DNA of 64,000 bases from Cytobacillus oceanisediminis 2691 (GCF_000294775.2 NZ_CP015506.1:2021501-2085500); one strand, 5' to 3'; shown: positions 53,401 through 61,967, counted from the stretch's first letter. Program-made: numbers and translations. Notes: generated from the letters alone by a model not told the origin.

Positions 53401-53638
53401 TGCTTTATTTACGAAACCGACCATATTTAATACTCCTATGGGACTTCAAGGTTTCGGAGAGGCGGGACCAGAGGCGGCTCTTCCTTTAACAGATAAAGTA
53501 TTAGGCGCAATAGGTTCATCAATCGCCCAAACAATGACCGGAGGAGACACCTATGTAACTGTTAACGCCCAAAAAGCAGTAATGGACGAAAAAGAATTGA
53601 TGAGAACTATGCAAAGATTAGAGGTGCTATATGGCTGA
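50435..53638 (+). CDS. Tail tape measure protein
   Basis: 1067 residues; sets tail length and is ejected during infection. N-terminal coiled coil (INRQLKIAQSEF-like DVNRQLKIAQSEFKLAGAG), TP901-type core ADFEEGMDKVAAISGSTGED ... KLGAETKFSATEAADGMQFL, then hydrophobic segments around 500-580 (VLVVTGALVSSLGAIMTAAG; ALATAFTVLTGPIG) and long helices. A small internal duplication SMKNVGQSMKNVG lies near residue 145. ATG 50435 follows AGGAGGTGG. Confidence 0.93.
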   Translation: MATVGNLNINLSLTSAEFKRGIQDVNRQLKIAQSEFKLAGAGVQGFGKTLDGMRQKSRYLDQTLQLQHSKVDQLRRRYEQLKATKGEDDAATQRMLVAYNNAQAAMNRTEADLRRLNDQIRLQSSAWHQMGERLTTAGQSMKNVGQSMKNVGSQLSMTVTAPIVGVGVAAVKAGADFEEGMDKVAAISGSTGEDFNKLRDLAKKLGAETKFSATEAADGMQFLAMAGFKTNDILKAMPGMLDLAAAGALELGAAADITSNIMSGFGIAAEQSGHVSDVLAKAASNANTDVTQMGEAMKYLAPAAKVLGWSVEESAAAVMAFGDAGIQGTLAGQAFATSLTRLAKNPTKKMKQALDDLNFSFFDAQGSMKSMPDIIAGMEQGMQGWTDKQKAATITTIFGAEAFKHWAVLLDKGSTALDENTKMLETADGAAKEMAKTMSDNAKGDIKTLMSALEGLAIQLSDILLPILSDGTKKLTELTRKFASLSPETQKTILAIAGIAAAIGPVLVVTGALVSSLGAIMTAAGTVSGAIAVATTGVAAATPAIGALATAFTVLTGPIGLTVAALAAVTAGGIALYKHLQKDAIPEVNRYGDEVSKSTKKALDGYFNLSDNASQKVKELSLTQQKVTVETKDALVNTYSKMNDQILAKMDERHTKELEKSREFFTKSNVLTQEEEEKILKDREMRNQAEIAGQEYKELRIKEILERASAEKRALTESEKTEINSLQQQMNVNAVQYLSKNELEAKVIMERMKQSAGDLSAQQAAEVVANSNKQKDEAVKAAEKQYEDTIAEIIKMRDETGEITAEQADRMIKEAERQKNVTVGRAEETHQEVVTAAKAQAGEHINTVNWETGEILSKWDVFKNKTVTTMNLMYQGGKKIWQSMVKDIVNKAENIKSNSLTAFENLKTNAGRKFNETKDIMLKPVKEAKEKIAGLISEIEGFFSNLKLKIPKPSLPELPKFSLSTDSKTIMGKTVSYPTGFDVKWNAKGALFTKPTIFNTPMGLQGFGEAGPEAALPLTDKVLGAIGSSIAQTMTGGDTYVTVNAQKAVMDEKELMRTMQRLEVLYG

Positions 53639-54491
53639 CAAACTATATTGGATCGATGCCAATGGCACCGATCATTTATTAAGTTTTGGTAGGAATTTTA
53701 ATGTGCTAAACGGTGTGAACGGGAGGTTTATGCCTCCTGTTAGCATTGTAGAAGACGAAGTTCCTTTTCACGTTGGAACAAGAAAAAGAAATGTTAAAAT
53801 CGGTCCTCGTGATGTGGACATTCCACTTCTTATACATGCTCAATCAGAAATTGAGTTAAGGAATATTGTACGTAATACACTAAAAATGATTAATCCTTTT
53901 AAAGAAGGAAAACTAAAATCGGTTGCTGAAGATGGAAGTCAAAGAGAATTGAACTGTCAATACGCTGGGGGTATGGAAGGTTCTGAGAATCGGGACAACA
54001 AAGGTTTTTGGTGGCAGAAGGCAATATTAGTCTTTCACGCCTTTGACCCCTTTTGGTACGATACAGCGACTCAAGTAAAAACTTTTACTTCAGGTGAACC
54101 AGTTCCATTTTTCCCACTCTTCCCATTAAGGTTAAACTCATCAAATGTTTTTGCAGATACAACTATCGATAATCAAGGTGATGTAGATACATTTCCTGAA
54201 TGGATTATTAAAGGTCCCGGTGAGAATATTGTGCTTCGAAATCTCACATCGGGAGAATCAATGATTCTGAATGTTTCTCTTGGAATTGGTGAAAGCATAA
54301 CAATTAATACAAAACCTTTTCATAAATCCGTTACGAAAAACAATGGAACCAACCTGTTCTACACTCTATCGGATGAATCATCTTTATGGGCATTGCAGGA
54401 AGGGAAAAATGCCATTCGTTTAGAATTGTCCGGTGCTACTGAGGAATCAAGTATCCAACTATCCTATCGTAATCGTTATTGGGGGGCTTGA
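53631..54491 (+). CDS. Distal tail protein (Dit-like)
   Basis: 286 residues of the siphovirus tail component family: WIDANGTDHLLSF, the VGTRKRNVKIGPRDVDIPLL motif and the C-terminal beta galectin-like half (WIIKGPGENIVLRNLTSGES). Forms the hub between tube and baseplate. ATG overlaps the tape-measure stop. Confidence 0.88.
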   Translation: MADKLYWIDANGTDHLLSFGRNFNVLNGVNGRFMPPVSIVEDEVPFHVGTRKRNVKIGPRDVDIPLLIHAQSEIELRNIVRNTLKMINPFKEGKLKSVAEDGSQRELNCQYAGGMEGSENRDNKGFWWQKAILVFHAFDPFWYDTATQVKTFTSGEPVPFFPLFPLRLNSSNVFADTTIDNQGDVDTFPEWIIKGPGENIVLRNLTSGESMILNVSLGIGESITINTKPFHKSVTKNNGTNLFYTLSDESSLWALQEGKNAIRLELSGATEESSIQLSYRNRYWGA

Positions 54492-54493
54492 TA

Positions 54494-55708
54494 ATGTATC
54501 ACTTATTTGTTAGAGATGCTAATTTTAATCGTGTTGAACCTATAGAGGATTTTACAAGTCTTGAGATAATACAACGATTTAATTCAGTAGGATCATGGAT
54601 GCTTGAAATGTCTACTGACTCAAAAGCAGCGAAAGAAATCATTAAGCCTAAATCCGGTATTGTAGTGGTTCGAGATGGTAAAACCATATTGAGCGGTACT
54701 GTGACAAGCAGAAAAAGGGTCTGGAATTCCAATAATGATAGGTTAACAATAGTTGGTGCTGATGATAATGTTTGGCTAAATCGGAGAATTGTATATCCTG
54801 AAATAGCTGGTGATTTTTCTTTAAATTCTTATGATATACGAAAAGGAAATGCTGAAACAGTCATGAAACAGTTCGTTGATGTGAATGCTGGATCTACAGC
54901 TCTACCTGAAAGAAAAATACTGTCAACCGAGATAAACAGAGGTATAGGAAAACAAGTTACTGGAAAAGGGCGTTTCAACAATCTATTAGATTTTCTACAA
55001 GCTCTTGCGCTTGCTGGAGGAGATATAGGATTTAAAGTAGTACAAGTGAATAAGCAGCTTGAATTTCAAGTGTATCAGCCAGCAGACAAAACAAAGTCTG
55101 CTTTTTTTAGTCCCCTTTTAGGCAATTTAATGAGCTTTGAATATACCCATGATAATCCTGAAACCAATTACACAATAGTTGGTGGTGGCGGAGAAGGTGC
55201 TGACCGTATCATCAAGCAGCGCGGCGATTCCAGCAGCATTGCAGAATACGGGCGAATGGAATCATTTATTGACCAGCGGAACACCACAGAGTTAGATGAA
55301 CTTGAACAATCTATCACGGAAGAACTTGCAGAGAAGGCGCATAAAACAAGTTTAAGTATATCCCCAATTGATACTGATATGTTGGCATTTGGGCGTGATT
55401 ATAACCTTGGTGACAAAGTTTCGGTAGTCCTCACACAGCCAAATGAGGTCGTAACAATAGAAACTCTTAACTATTTCTTATCTGCTTATCAATCGGCATC
55501 TATAGATATTGAAAGGGTACGGAAAGTACAGGAGAAATTACAAGTCTTACAGGATGTTGTGAGAGAAATTAAAATAACCATTACTCCTGAAGGTGAATCA
55601 ATATCTCCTATGGTAGGTACTCCTGATTCAACAGGAAATAGTATTCTTGGAATCTTTAAGAAAATGAATAAATTTAACAAGCGAATTAGTAATTTGGAAA
55701 GAAGGTGA
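54494..55708 (+). CDS. Baseplate hub protein (ReqiPepy6 gp37-like, Tal-type)
   Basis: 404 residues: MYHLFVRDANFNRVEPIEDF, then SLEIIQRFNSVGSWMLEM, GKGRFNNLLDFLQALALAGG, and YTIVGGGGEGADRIIKQRGD. These match the ReqiPepy6 Gp37-like family of tail-tip proteins. ATG 54494 follows GGGGGG; the longer frame from 54479 overlaps the Dit gene. Ends with a coiled coil. Confidence 0.87.
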   Translation: MYHLFVRDANFNRVEPIEDFTSLEIIQRFNSVGSWMLEMSTDSKAAKEIIKPKSGIVVVRDGKTILSGTVTSRKRVWNSNNDRLTIVGADDNVWLNRRIVYPEIAGDFSLNSYDIRKGNAETVMKQFVDVNAGSTALPERKILSTEINRGIGKQVTGKGRFNNLLDFLQALALAGGDIGFKVVQVNKQLEFQVYQPADKTKSAFFSPLLGNLMSFEYTHDNPETNYTIVGGGGEGADRIIKQRGDSSSIAEYGRMESFIDQRNTTELDELEQSITEELAEKAHKTSLSISPIDTDMLAFGRDYNLGDKVSVVLTQPNEVVTIETLNYFLSAYQSASIDIERVRKVQEKLQVLQDVVREIKITITPEGESISPMVGTPDSTGNSILGIFKKMNKFNKRISNLERR

Positions 55709-55712
55709 TTGA

Positions 55713-56642
55713 ATGAGTCAAATATCATATCCATTTGATAATACAACAGGTGTTGGAGAAGCAGAATGGACAGAAATGGCTCAGCATTTTGTTGATACGG
55801 GTATCATGCCAAAGATGCTAAAAGAATTAAAAGTATTTGCTGATTCTTCAGGTATGCAGGTGAAAGTGAATAGCGGAGTCGCTTTCATTAAGGGAAATTA
55901 TTATAAATCAGATGCTGAGGAAGTACTGCCAATAGGAGCTTCTGATGGGAGTAATCCAAGGATTGATCGAGTAGTTATTCGGGTTGATTGGATTGAAAAT
56001 GAAACAAGATTGCACATTCTACAAGGGTCTCCAGCCGTTACTCCTGTAGCACCTGGATTGACACAAAATACAGGAAGATGGGAAATATCACTTGCTCAAA
56101 TCCGTGTGGACGCAGGTGTTTTAACCATTGCTGCAGATAAGGTCACAGACGAAAGGTATATGGTTGAAAAATTTGAGAACCGTTTAGTTGGTAGCGCTGT
56201 GATTACATCCCCAGGAGTAAGAAGTGTGCAATTCGGCAATTTGCCAGATTACATTAATGAGTACCGTTTAATTGGGTCTTTTCGTAATTCCGCAGCTGTC
56301 CCTGCCGATCTTAGACTATTCTTAAATACAAGTTCATCAGTCAATATGGCAGGCCAACGTCAAGATCAATATAACGAGACAATAACTGGCGCTGGAAATG
56401 TAGCAGCAAACGCAGCATCTCTCCCTGCCACTTCTTATGCATGCTACATAGATGCTTCCATTGTTTATGACAAGAGAAGTTTAGTACCGTTTATTCATGC
56501 GACAATTCTGGATGGATATAATCGGACATGGAAATATACAGGTCGAGGTACTAATAGTTTAAAACACCTTGAATCTTTACGGATCTTATTATTTGACCAA
56601 GACTTCCCAACCGGAAGCTGGTTTAATCTATACAGAGTGTAG
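55713..56642 (+). CDS. Baseplate/tail fibre protein
   Basis: 309 residues. The first ~150 (SYPFDNTTGVGEAEWTEMAQ ... GVAFIKGNYYKSDAEEVLPI ... PRIDRVVIRVDWIENETRL) match a baseplate-attachment domain common in Gram-positive siphophages. The C-terminal half is beta-rich and may be receptor-facing. GAAAGGTG precedes the ATG. Confidence 0.82.
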   Translation: MSQISYPFDNTTGVGEAEWTEMAQHFVDTGIMPKMLKELKVFADSSGMQVKVNSGVAFIKGNYYKSDAEEVLPIGASDGSNPRIDRVVIRVDWIENETRLHILQGSPAVTPVAPGLTQNTGRWEISLAQIRVDAGVLTIAADKVTDERYMVEKFENRLVGSAVITSPGVRSVQFGNLPDYINEYRLIGSFRNSAAVPADLRLFLNTSSSVNMAGQRQDQYNETITGAGNVAANAASLPATSYACYIDASIVYDKRSLVPFIHATILDGYNRTWKYTGRGTNSLKHLESLRILLFDQDFPTGSWFNLYRV

Positions 56643-56650
56643 GTGATATC

Positions 56651-56815
56651 GTGAAAACTTTACAAGTTGATGTGAGTAATAAAACTATTGAAATTAAAGA
56701 CGAAGTGATTCAAGGCGAGCCTTCTGTCTCAAATCCACCTGTATCTGAACTGGAAGCAATAAAAAAGCAGCAAGCTGATTTAGTCTTAGAACTAATGAAG
56801 AAAGGGGTTCTGTGA
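56651..56815 (+). CDS. Small tail-module protein
   Basis: 54 residues from a GTG (AGGTGAT upstream): MKTLQVDVSNKTIEIKDEVI, then a helix ELEAIKKQQADLVLELMKKG. Such small proteins lie before XkdX genes. Its stop touches the XkdX start. Confidence 0.65.
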   Translation: MKTLQVDVSNKTIEIKDEVIQGEPSVSNPPVSELEAIKKQQADLVLELMKKGVL

Positions 56816-56950
56816 ATGGACTGGTACAGTTTTGCACTAAGTGATTGGGAAGTATATGGAGACCCATCACGCATTGCAATCTATGTTCAATTTAATAAAA
56901 TTACTGCTGAGCAATATGAAAATATTACAGAAGAACCTTACACAGCGTAG
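56816..56950 (+). CDS. XkdX family protein
   Basis: 44 residues: MDWYSFALSDWEVYGDPSRI, then the typical KITAEQYENITEEPYTA end. Start is one base behind the preceding stop. Common in Bacillus phages between tail fibre and holin; function unknown. Confidence 0.8.
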   Translation: MDWYSFALSDWEVYGDPSRIAIYVQFNKITAEQYENITEEPYTA

Positions 56951-56976
56951 GGTTCTTTTATTTTGGAGGTGGTGGA

Positions 56977-57330
56977 ATGCCAGCAAATAACAGGGACTTA
57001 AAAACAGCAAACGGAAAAATAGCTCCACAATTCTATGATGAAATAACTGATGAATACGTAATTGCCAAAGGTGAAGATGGAGCTCCTTATTACCGTGAAC
57101 TAGGTTCAATTGCCATGGAATCATGGACAGAAGCTAATCCAATCACAACGTTTCCTGGAAAGCGTTATGGTTTTTCCATTATGAATGACGGAACTGCGGA
57201 TCTAAGTTTTACTATTAACGGATACATAAGAACGGTTAAGCCAGGAGAGGGTTATCAATCTTTATTTGAACCTTTTACAAGTCTAACTATTAATGCTACT
57301 GGCGCTTACAGGGCGGAGGTGTTGCGCTAA
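56977..57330 (+). CDS. Small tail-accessory protein
   Basis: 117 residues: MPANNRDLKTANGKIAPQFY, then GFSIMNDGTADLSFTINGYI and SLTINATGAYRAEVLR, a beta-sandwich-like pattern. TTGGAGGTGG precedes the ATG. The stop overlaps the tail-spike start. Probably tail-tip associated. Confidence 0.7.
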   Translation: MPANNRDLKTANGKIAPQFYDEITDEYVIAKGEDGAPYYRELGSIAMESWTEANPITTFPGKRYGFSIMNDGTADLSFTINGYIRTVKPGEGYQSLFEPFTSLTINATGAYRAEVLR

Positions 57331-58826
57331 TGCCGTGGAATCCAAAGAAACCAGATTTAAAGAATGATCCCACTTATTTAGAGCCGAGAGTAAACAATCT
57401 TACTACACAGTTGGCACAGAATGCGAAGAAATCAAGAGTAAGTATAACTGATTACGAAAGCCTTGTAATAGATAAAGGTTTATCTACAGAAGATTGGCAA
57501 CCAGCATTTGACCAAGCTATTATGGACGTTTCTGTAAATGGTGGGGTTGTCATAGTTCCTAAAGGCACTTATCAAACAAGTGAAATTAATCTCCATTCTG
57601 ATTATGTTTATCTCGAAGGTGAAGGAAAAGGTACTGTATTAAAAGCCTGTGGAGATAATCAATATATCATTAGAAGAACTGCAAGTTATGGTGGCGCAAG
57701 GAATTTACAGCTTTACGGCAATGGAAAAGTAAATGTGTTTGGACTTGGTGTAGTGCCTCCTTATGACTATGCGGCTGACAAAATAGCGCAACAAAACTAC
57801 AACGAATTTGATTCTCTTTTTATTCTAGGTTGTACGGAAGGTATTGTTTTACAAGCAGGTACAAAAGTAAACGGAATGGATTCTGGGTGTTGGTATAACG
57901 TTTTTAGAGGTATCCAAGTACGATCAACAAAGAGAGGGTTGTGGTTAAAAGACCCTGTTAATGATAGTGGCTCACCATGCAATCGCAACCAATTTTACTC
58001 ACTTCGTATTGGTAAGGATACAAATACAGGTGTGCAAATTGATGCTGGTGATACCAATGTTTTTTATTCTCTGAGTTTAGAAGGAATACAGTTAGGTACA
58101 TCCCCAAGCGTAAAACCCACGGGAATCGTAGTTAAAGAAAAGTCCAGTGTAGGGTATCACAATACCGATAATAGGTTTTTCGGTCTAACATTTGAAGCTT
58201 GTACATTAGATGTAAAAAATGATGCTGTAAGGATGCAAATTGTTGGAAGTAACATTAGAACATTTGAAGGGGTTACATTACCACTTACAAACATGAATTC
58301 AGATCCTAGTGCATTCCCTTTTATTTTACCAGGTGTTGTGTATCCAGAAGGAGCGGGGTTAGGGGGATACAAATCAGGCGCATGGAACTACGACAAACCT
58401 ATCGTAATGAGAAAGAATGTTGAAATTTATGATGTAGACTATCAGTGGCAGAAACAAGCACTTGATACAACAAAAGTTTCCAACGTATCTACCTTTGGTC
58501 AAACTGAAAGCTGGTTTACGAGAATTGGGAAGTTTGTTGAGTGGAGTTGTCGCTTCTCTTTTAAGGCAGTGGACGGGGCAACAATGTTACAAATAGAATT
58601 ACCCGTGACACCTCATGCTTCTGCATATACAAACAATGGTTCAACCTTACCAATGGTTTTTAATGTGTATACCACTTATGGGAATAACGAAAGAATTGCT
58701 GTTGCAGGTGATTTAACCGGAAGTTACCCTATTAAGATTAAGATACCACCATCATCCGGTAAAACGTGGCACACGGGCGGTAATTATAATCAGATATGGT
58801 TCACAATCAGATATATGGGAGCTTAG
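57330..58826 (+). CDS. Tail spike with right-handed beta-helix domain (receptor-binding/depolymerase candidate)
   Basis: 498 residues. After a short N-terminal attachment part comes a pectate-lyase-like start (DWQPAFDQAIMDVSVNGGVV, VPKGTYQTSEINL, YVYLEGEGKGTVLKA), then beta-helix coils (FDSLFILGCTEGIVL; NVFRGIQVRSTKRGLWL; NQFYSLRIGKDTNTGVQI; TDNRFFGLTFEACTLDV). The last ~120 residues form a separate beta domain (IGKFVEWSCRFSFKA ... QIWFTIRYMGA). It probably binds, and may cut, a surface polysaccharide (inference). Confidence 0.82.
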   Translation: MPWNPKKPDLKNDPTYLEPRVNNLTTQLAQNAKKSRVSITDYESLVIDKGLSTEDWQPAFDQAIMDVSVNGGVVIVPKGTYQTSEINLHSDYVYLEGEGKGTVLKACGDNQYIIRRTASYGGARNLQLYGNGKVNVFGLGVVPPYDYAADKIAQQNYNEFDSLFILGCTEGIVLQAGTKVNGMDSGCWYNVFRGIQVRSTKRGLWLKDPVNDSGSPCNRNQFYSLRIGKDTNTGVQIDAGDTNVFYSLSLEGIQLGTSPSVKPTGIVVKEKSSVGYHNTDNRFFGLTFEACTLDVKNDAVRMQIVGSNIRTFEGVTLPLTNMNSDPSAFPFILPGVVYPEGAGLGGYKSGAWNYDKPIVMRKNVEIYDVDYQWQKQALDTTKVSNVSTFGQTESWFTRIGKFVEWSCRFSFKAVDGATMLQIELPVTPHASAYTNNGSTLPMVFNVYTTYGNNERIAVAGDLTGSYPIKIKIPPSSGKTWHTGGNYNQIWFTIRYMGA

Positions 58827-58987
58827 TAAACACTCGGAAGAAATTGCGAAGAAAAGAATCTCAAAGAACTTTACAAGAATATATGTAAAGTTTATAAAAA
58901 AAATGTAATAATATTGTCAAATTGCTGGAAAAATGGCTTATTATTACGATATATCTAATAATAAGTTGAAAAGTGTGGTTGTATATT

Positions 58988-59176
58988 ATGCTCAACAAAT
59001 TTTGGGGTTCGCTTAAGTCGTTGTTTGAAATGGTAGAAGTTAATGGCGAAATACCTTCTATGCACAAAGAATGTCCGGTATGCAAAGGTACAGGTTTTGA
59101 AGATGTTTTTATCACGTGTGAATCATGTGAAGGGAATGGTTATGTCAAAGAATTACAACTACAAGAAACTGTGTAA
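58988..59176 (+). CDS. Small zinc-ribbon protein (two CxxCxGxG motifs)
   Basis: 62 residues: CPVCKGTGF and CESCEGNGYV form a DnaJ-type zinc pair. ATG 58988 has no strong ribosome site, and the start could be upstream. It lies between the tail spike and holin. Function unknown. Confidence 0.6.
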   Translation: MLNKFWGSLKSLFEMVEVNGEIPSMHKECPVCKGTGFEDVFITCESCEGNGYVKELQLQETV

Positions 59177-59232
59177 TGTCTAAGAGCTCAAATATGGGCT
59201 TTTTTTATTTTGTTTAGAAAGTAGGTGTGAAA

Positions 59233-59601
59233 GTGGAACAAATGCTAACAAATGGTTTAGATATAACAGCAGTTGTAGGTAACATCTGGTACGTTGCATT
59301 AGGATTCATTATTTTTGACCTTATCACCGGATCATTAGCTGCAGCAGTAGAAAGAAAATTAAACAGCTCAATAAATTACATAGGAATGATTAGAAAGGTA
59401 GGGGAATTTATAGCCCTTGCCTTTTTAGTTTTCTGTGATGCTTATTTTGGTGTAAATGGGCTACTTATTAAACTAGGAATTGGAATGATTGTTGCCTATG
59501 AAGGTATGAGTATTATTGAGAATTTTAGTCGTATTGGAATTGATGTAAAGTTTTTGACTAAGTTCTTTGATAAGAACAAAGTAGGGAAAGGGGATAAGTA
59601 A
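59233..59601 (+). CDS. Phage holin
   Basis: 122 residues of the Gram-positive phage holin family 4 (TcdE/Cph1-like). Three hydrophobic segments: IWYVALGFIIFDLITGSLA, FIALAFLVFCDAYFGVNGLL and IGMIVAYEGMSIIENFSRIG. GTG 59233 follows AGGTG; ATG 59242 is possible. Forms the membrane lesion for lysis. The endolysin starts at its stop. Confidence 0.88.
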   Translation: MEQMLTNGLDITAVVGNIWYVALGFIIFDLITGSLAAAVERKLNSSINYIGMIRKVGEFIALAFLVFCDAYFGVNGLLIKLGIGMIVAYEGMSIIENFSRIGIDVKFLTKFFDKNKVGKGDK

Positions 59602-60308
59602 TGGCTGATTGGATAAATGATGGTGGACATGGTGGCTCTGATCCAGGTGCAGTGGCAAAGGGTAATACTGAAAAAGTTTATACACTAGAAGCAGAATTAT
59701 ACGTACATAAACGATTAAAAGATCATGGTATTAGCAATGATGTCACTCGTACATCTGATGTAACTTTAGATGAGAATCCAAGGGTAAATAAAGTGAAGAA
59801 TTATAAATATTGTTTGTCTCATCATTTTAATGCTGGTGGTGGCAATGGTGCTGAATTTATTCATTCAATCTATTCAGATGGCAAATTTGAAAAGATGCTT
59901 GCGGACGAATTCAAGAAAGCAGGTTATCCACTTAGACCAAGGGCAATCTTTACACGCAAAGGTTCCAATGGGCAGGATTATTATTACATGCACAGAAGGA
60001 CTGGTGCTTGCCGTACTACAATAATTGAGTATGATTTTGTTGATGGTGCTAACTCAGAAAAGATTAAAGATAAAAAGTATCGTGAAGCTATGTATGAGTG
60101 TGTTGTGAAGACTGTATGTAAACAAGAAGGAAAAAGTTATAAACCTTTGAATCAACCTAAAAAAGATACTAATTCTGTCCTTGATGGGAATAAACAAAAT
60201 GTGTATGTAAATGGAAAAAAGGTTGCTTATTTGGATAATGCTCATTTAATCGCAGAACTTGTTGAAAAGGAAATAAAAAATGGCGCCAAGAAAATTGTTA
60301 TCGAATAA
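59601..60308 (+). CDS. Endolysin: N-acetylmuramoyl-L-alanine amidase (Amidase_3)
   Basis: 235 residues. Zinc ligands: His in NDGGHGGSDPGA, Glu in LEAELYVH, His in LSHHFNAGGG; catalytic Glu in TIIEYDFVDG. The C-terminal ~50 residues (NVYVNGKKVAYLDNAHLIAE) look like a phage wall-binding or dimer domain. It is coupled to the holin by an overlapping start, the usual lysis cassette. Confidence 0.92.
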   Translation: MADWINDGGHGGSDPGAVAKGNTEKVYTLEAELYVHKRLKDHGISNDVTRTSDVTLDENPRVNKVKNYKYCLSHHFNAGGGNGAEFIHSIYSDGKFEKMLADEFKKAGYPLRPRAIFTRKGSNGQDYYYMHRRTGACRTTIIEYDFVDGANSEKIKDKKYREAMYECVVKTVCKQEGKSYKPLNQPKKDTNSVLDGNKQNVYVNGKKVAYLDNAHLIAELVEKEIKNGAKKIVIE

Positions 60309-60365
60309 ATAACCTTAATTTTGATAATTAATAATAACATTAGTTTTCAATAAAGGGGAATCGCA

Positions 60366-60554
60366 ATGGACAAGATATTTTCTGGTGACAGCATTAACAC
60401 AGAAGAGGATATACAAAACATCAAGGAAACTGTGATGAACTTAGATTCTGAAACAGTAACAATAGATAAGAAAGTCCTTCTTAGTCTTATTGAATATATT
60501 GAGACATTGCAAACAGAAGTAGAAATTTCAGAAGAAGATAAAGAAATATTATAA
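60366..60554 (+). CDS. Small hypothetical prophage protein, acidic
   Basis: 62 residues, acidic helical (INTEEDIQNIKETVMNLDSE). AAAGGGG precedes the ATG. A terminator follows. Not recognised. Confidence 0.6.
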   Translation: MDKIFSGDSINTEEDIQNIKETVMNLDSETVTIDKKVLLSLIEYIETLQTEVEISEEDKEIL

Positions 60555-60560
60555 TTATAA

Positions 60561-60592
60561 AAGCCCCTTACTTAATTGTGAAGGGGCTTAAG
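60561..60592. terminator. Terminator between lysis-side gene and minus-strand cluster
   Basis: aagcccctt / aaggggctt; the T run is clearer on the minus strand. Used by converging genes. Confidence 0.72.
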
Positions 60593-60866
60593 TTTTATTA
60601 GAAAATACTTCTTCATTTACAATACGTTCAAATATAGCATAGGCTTGTTTTTCAGGAATATATTTTTTGAATTCTACTCCTATACTGTCCTTAAGTTCTT
60701 TTGTAGATTTATTGATGGGAGTATTCCTCATCGAGGAGCAAAGAGTCTCAGGTGTGACTAGAGTACCTTCCCACTTTTCTTTCGTAACATAAATAAGTTC
60801 TGATATCCCGTCCTCGTGTTCAAAAACAATCTTATTAAAAAGATACAATGTTTTTACTGATTCCAT
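60588..60866 (-). CDS. Hypothetical prophage protein
   Basis: 92 residues from ATG 60866 (AGGGTGAG upstream). Pattern IVFEHEDGISELIYVTKEKW, no recognised domain. Last gene of the minus-strand accessory set. Confidence 0.62.
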   Translation of the reverse strand: MESVKTLYLFNKIVFEHEDGISELIYVTKEKWEGTLVTPETLCSSMRNTPINKSTKELKDSIGVEFKKYIPEKQAYAIFERIVNEEVFSNKT

Positions 60867-60958
60867 AAATTTACTCACCCTACAGTTATATCGGTAAACA
60901 AAGAAGACATTTATATTAATTAGGTAAAAAGTTCTTGTGACTAATTTGTGAACTTAAA

Positions 60959-60981
60959 AAGCCCCTCATAATAAAGGAGCT
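60959..60981 (-). terminator. Terminator of the DUF7662-like gene
   Basis: Minus strand agctcct / aggggct with T run. Confidence 0.6.
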
Positions 60982-61226
60982 AAGGTTTTTTCAAACGTAA
61001 CAGTTTTTCTAAGTTCAATTTTTTTAGTCTTCCATCCAGCCTGTAACCAAGATTTTGCTTGAGGATGGCTTTTAATATCATTTGCCCACCAAGCACTATG
61101 AATATATGCCGATTTAGGTAATGTAAATTTCAATATTTCTTCTATCTCTCCAAAAGATAATGTAACTTCATTTGTCTTGACTTTTCTAAGGTAATCATAA
61201 ATAGGTAAATATTTACCAGAGTACAT
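60966..61226 (-). CDS. DUF7662-like protein
   Basis: 86 residues: KYLPIYDYLRKVKTNEVTLS, FGEIEEILKFTLPKSAYIHS, AWWANDIKSHPQAKSWLQAG, W-rich pattern of the DUF7662 family found in mobile and defence-adjacent contexts. No strong ribosome site is seen. Function unknown. Confidence 0.72.
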   Translation of the reverse strand: MYSGKYLPIYDYLRKVKTNEVTLSFGEIEEILKFTLPKSAYIHSAWWANDIKSHPQAKSWLQAGWKTKKIELRKTVTFEKTLAPLL

Positions 61227-61251
61227 AATTTATTATCATCTCCCTGAAACA

Positions 61252-61503
61252 TTAATTTAATTCCAAATATGACTCTATATCGTATAAGCGAGAATCTAAC
61301 TCCTCTAATTCACTCTTTAAATCTTCATTTTCCCATATAAGTTCTTCATTTTCTGCTTCTAAATCAGATATTCTAGTTTCCATTTCCTGCATGATTTCTA
61401 GGTTTTCAACGAAATCTTCTGCCTTAACTGTGTCATTTGAAACTTCATTAGAGCATCCACTTAAAATTAATAATCCAATAATAAAAACAAGTGATCTTTT
61501 CAT
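61252..61503 (-). CDS. Small coiled-coil lipoprotein
   Basis: 83 residues. Lipoprotein signal MKRSLVFIIGLLILSGCSN (lipobox LSGC), then a long acidic coiled coil (EMETRISDLEAENEELIWEN). GAGGTAAG precedes the ATG. Surface-anchored prophage protein; a superinfection-exclusion role is possible but only by analogy with other prophage lipoproteins. Confidence 0.75.
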   Translation of the reverse strand: MKRSLVFIIGLLILSGCSNEVSNDTVKAEDFVENLEIMQEMETRISDLEAENEELIWENEDLKSELEELDSRLYDIESYLELN

Positions 61504-61531
61504 TCCTTACCTCTTCTGCTATTAGGTGATT

Positions 61532-61678
61532 TTAGTAAACACCTTCTGGCTCATCATAATAATGAAATCCATCTTCAATTTTCTTTTCGCACTCAGCACA
61601 GTGTAACCAATAACCTGTATCACCTACGACAGAATAAACACTCTTATTAACTTCGCAGATGCAAAACTCATTCTCCAT
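61532..61678 (-). CDS. 48-residue zinc-ribbon-like protein
   Basis: Reads MENEFCICEVNKSVYSVVGD then WLHCAECEKKIEDGFHYYDE: CxC and CxxC pairs suggest zinc binding. GGGGAG lies 8 bases before the ATG. It fits between two minus-strand genes. Not recognised. Confidence 0.6.
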   Translation of the reverse strand: MENEFCICEVNKSVYSVVGDTGYWLHCAECEKKIEDGFHYYDEPEGVY

Positions 61679-61700
61679 TTTTAATCTCCCCTAATAATTA

Positions 61701-61967
61701 TTAAAACGGCAAATTATCCTCAGGCGATTCCGGCTCAATTTCCTTCACAGCCTCAGTAATATCATTCACTTCATTCCAAGTGACTTTTTCAATAATCGTA
61801 TTTCTGTGACCTGTTTCTTTCTTTTGCTGCTGAATCCACTCATAAGCCACCACAGCTACGGCAAAATTAGGGTCTTTTTTAAATTCCTTGTCTGGGACAA
61901 AAAACTCCCCATTTCTAAAACCTCTATTACCTTCAATGTTAAGTGTCGTTTGAATTACTACCTTCAT
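61701..61967 (-). CDS. Hypothetical prophage protein with SSB-like C-terminal tip
   Basis: 88 residues; the body (MKVVIQTTLNIEGNRGFRNG ... VAVVAYEWIQQQKKETGHRN) has no recognised fold, but the end ESPEDNLPF matches the acidic tip (D-x-LPF) by which single-strand binding proteins recruit replication and repair enzymes. Weak ribosome site; it starts 2 bases behind its upstream neighbour on the minus strand. Confidence 0.65.
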   Translation of the reverse strand: MKVVIQTTLNIEGNRGFRNGEFFVPDKEFKKDPNFAVAVVAYEWIQQQKKETGHRNTIIEKVTWNEVNDITEAVKEIEPESPEDNLPF

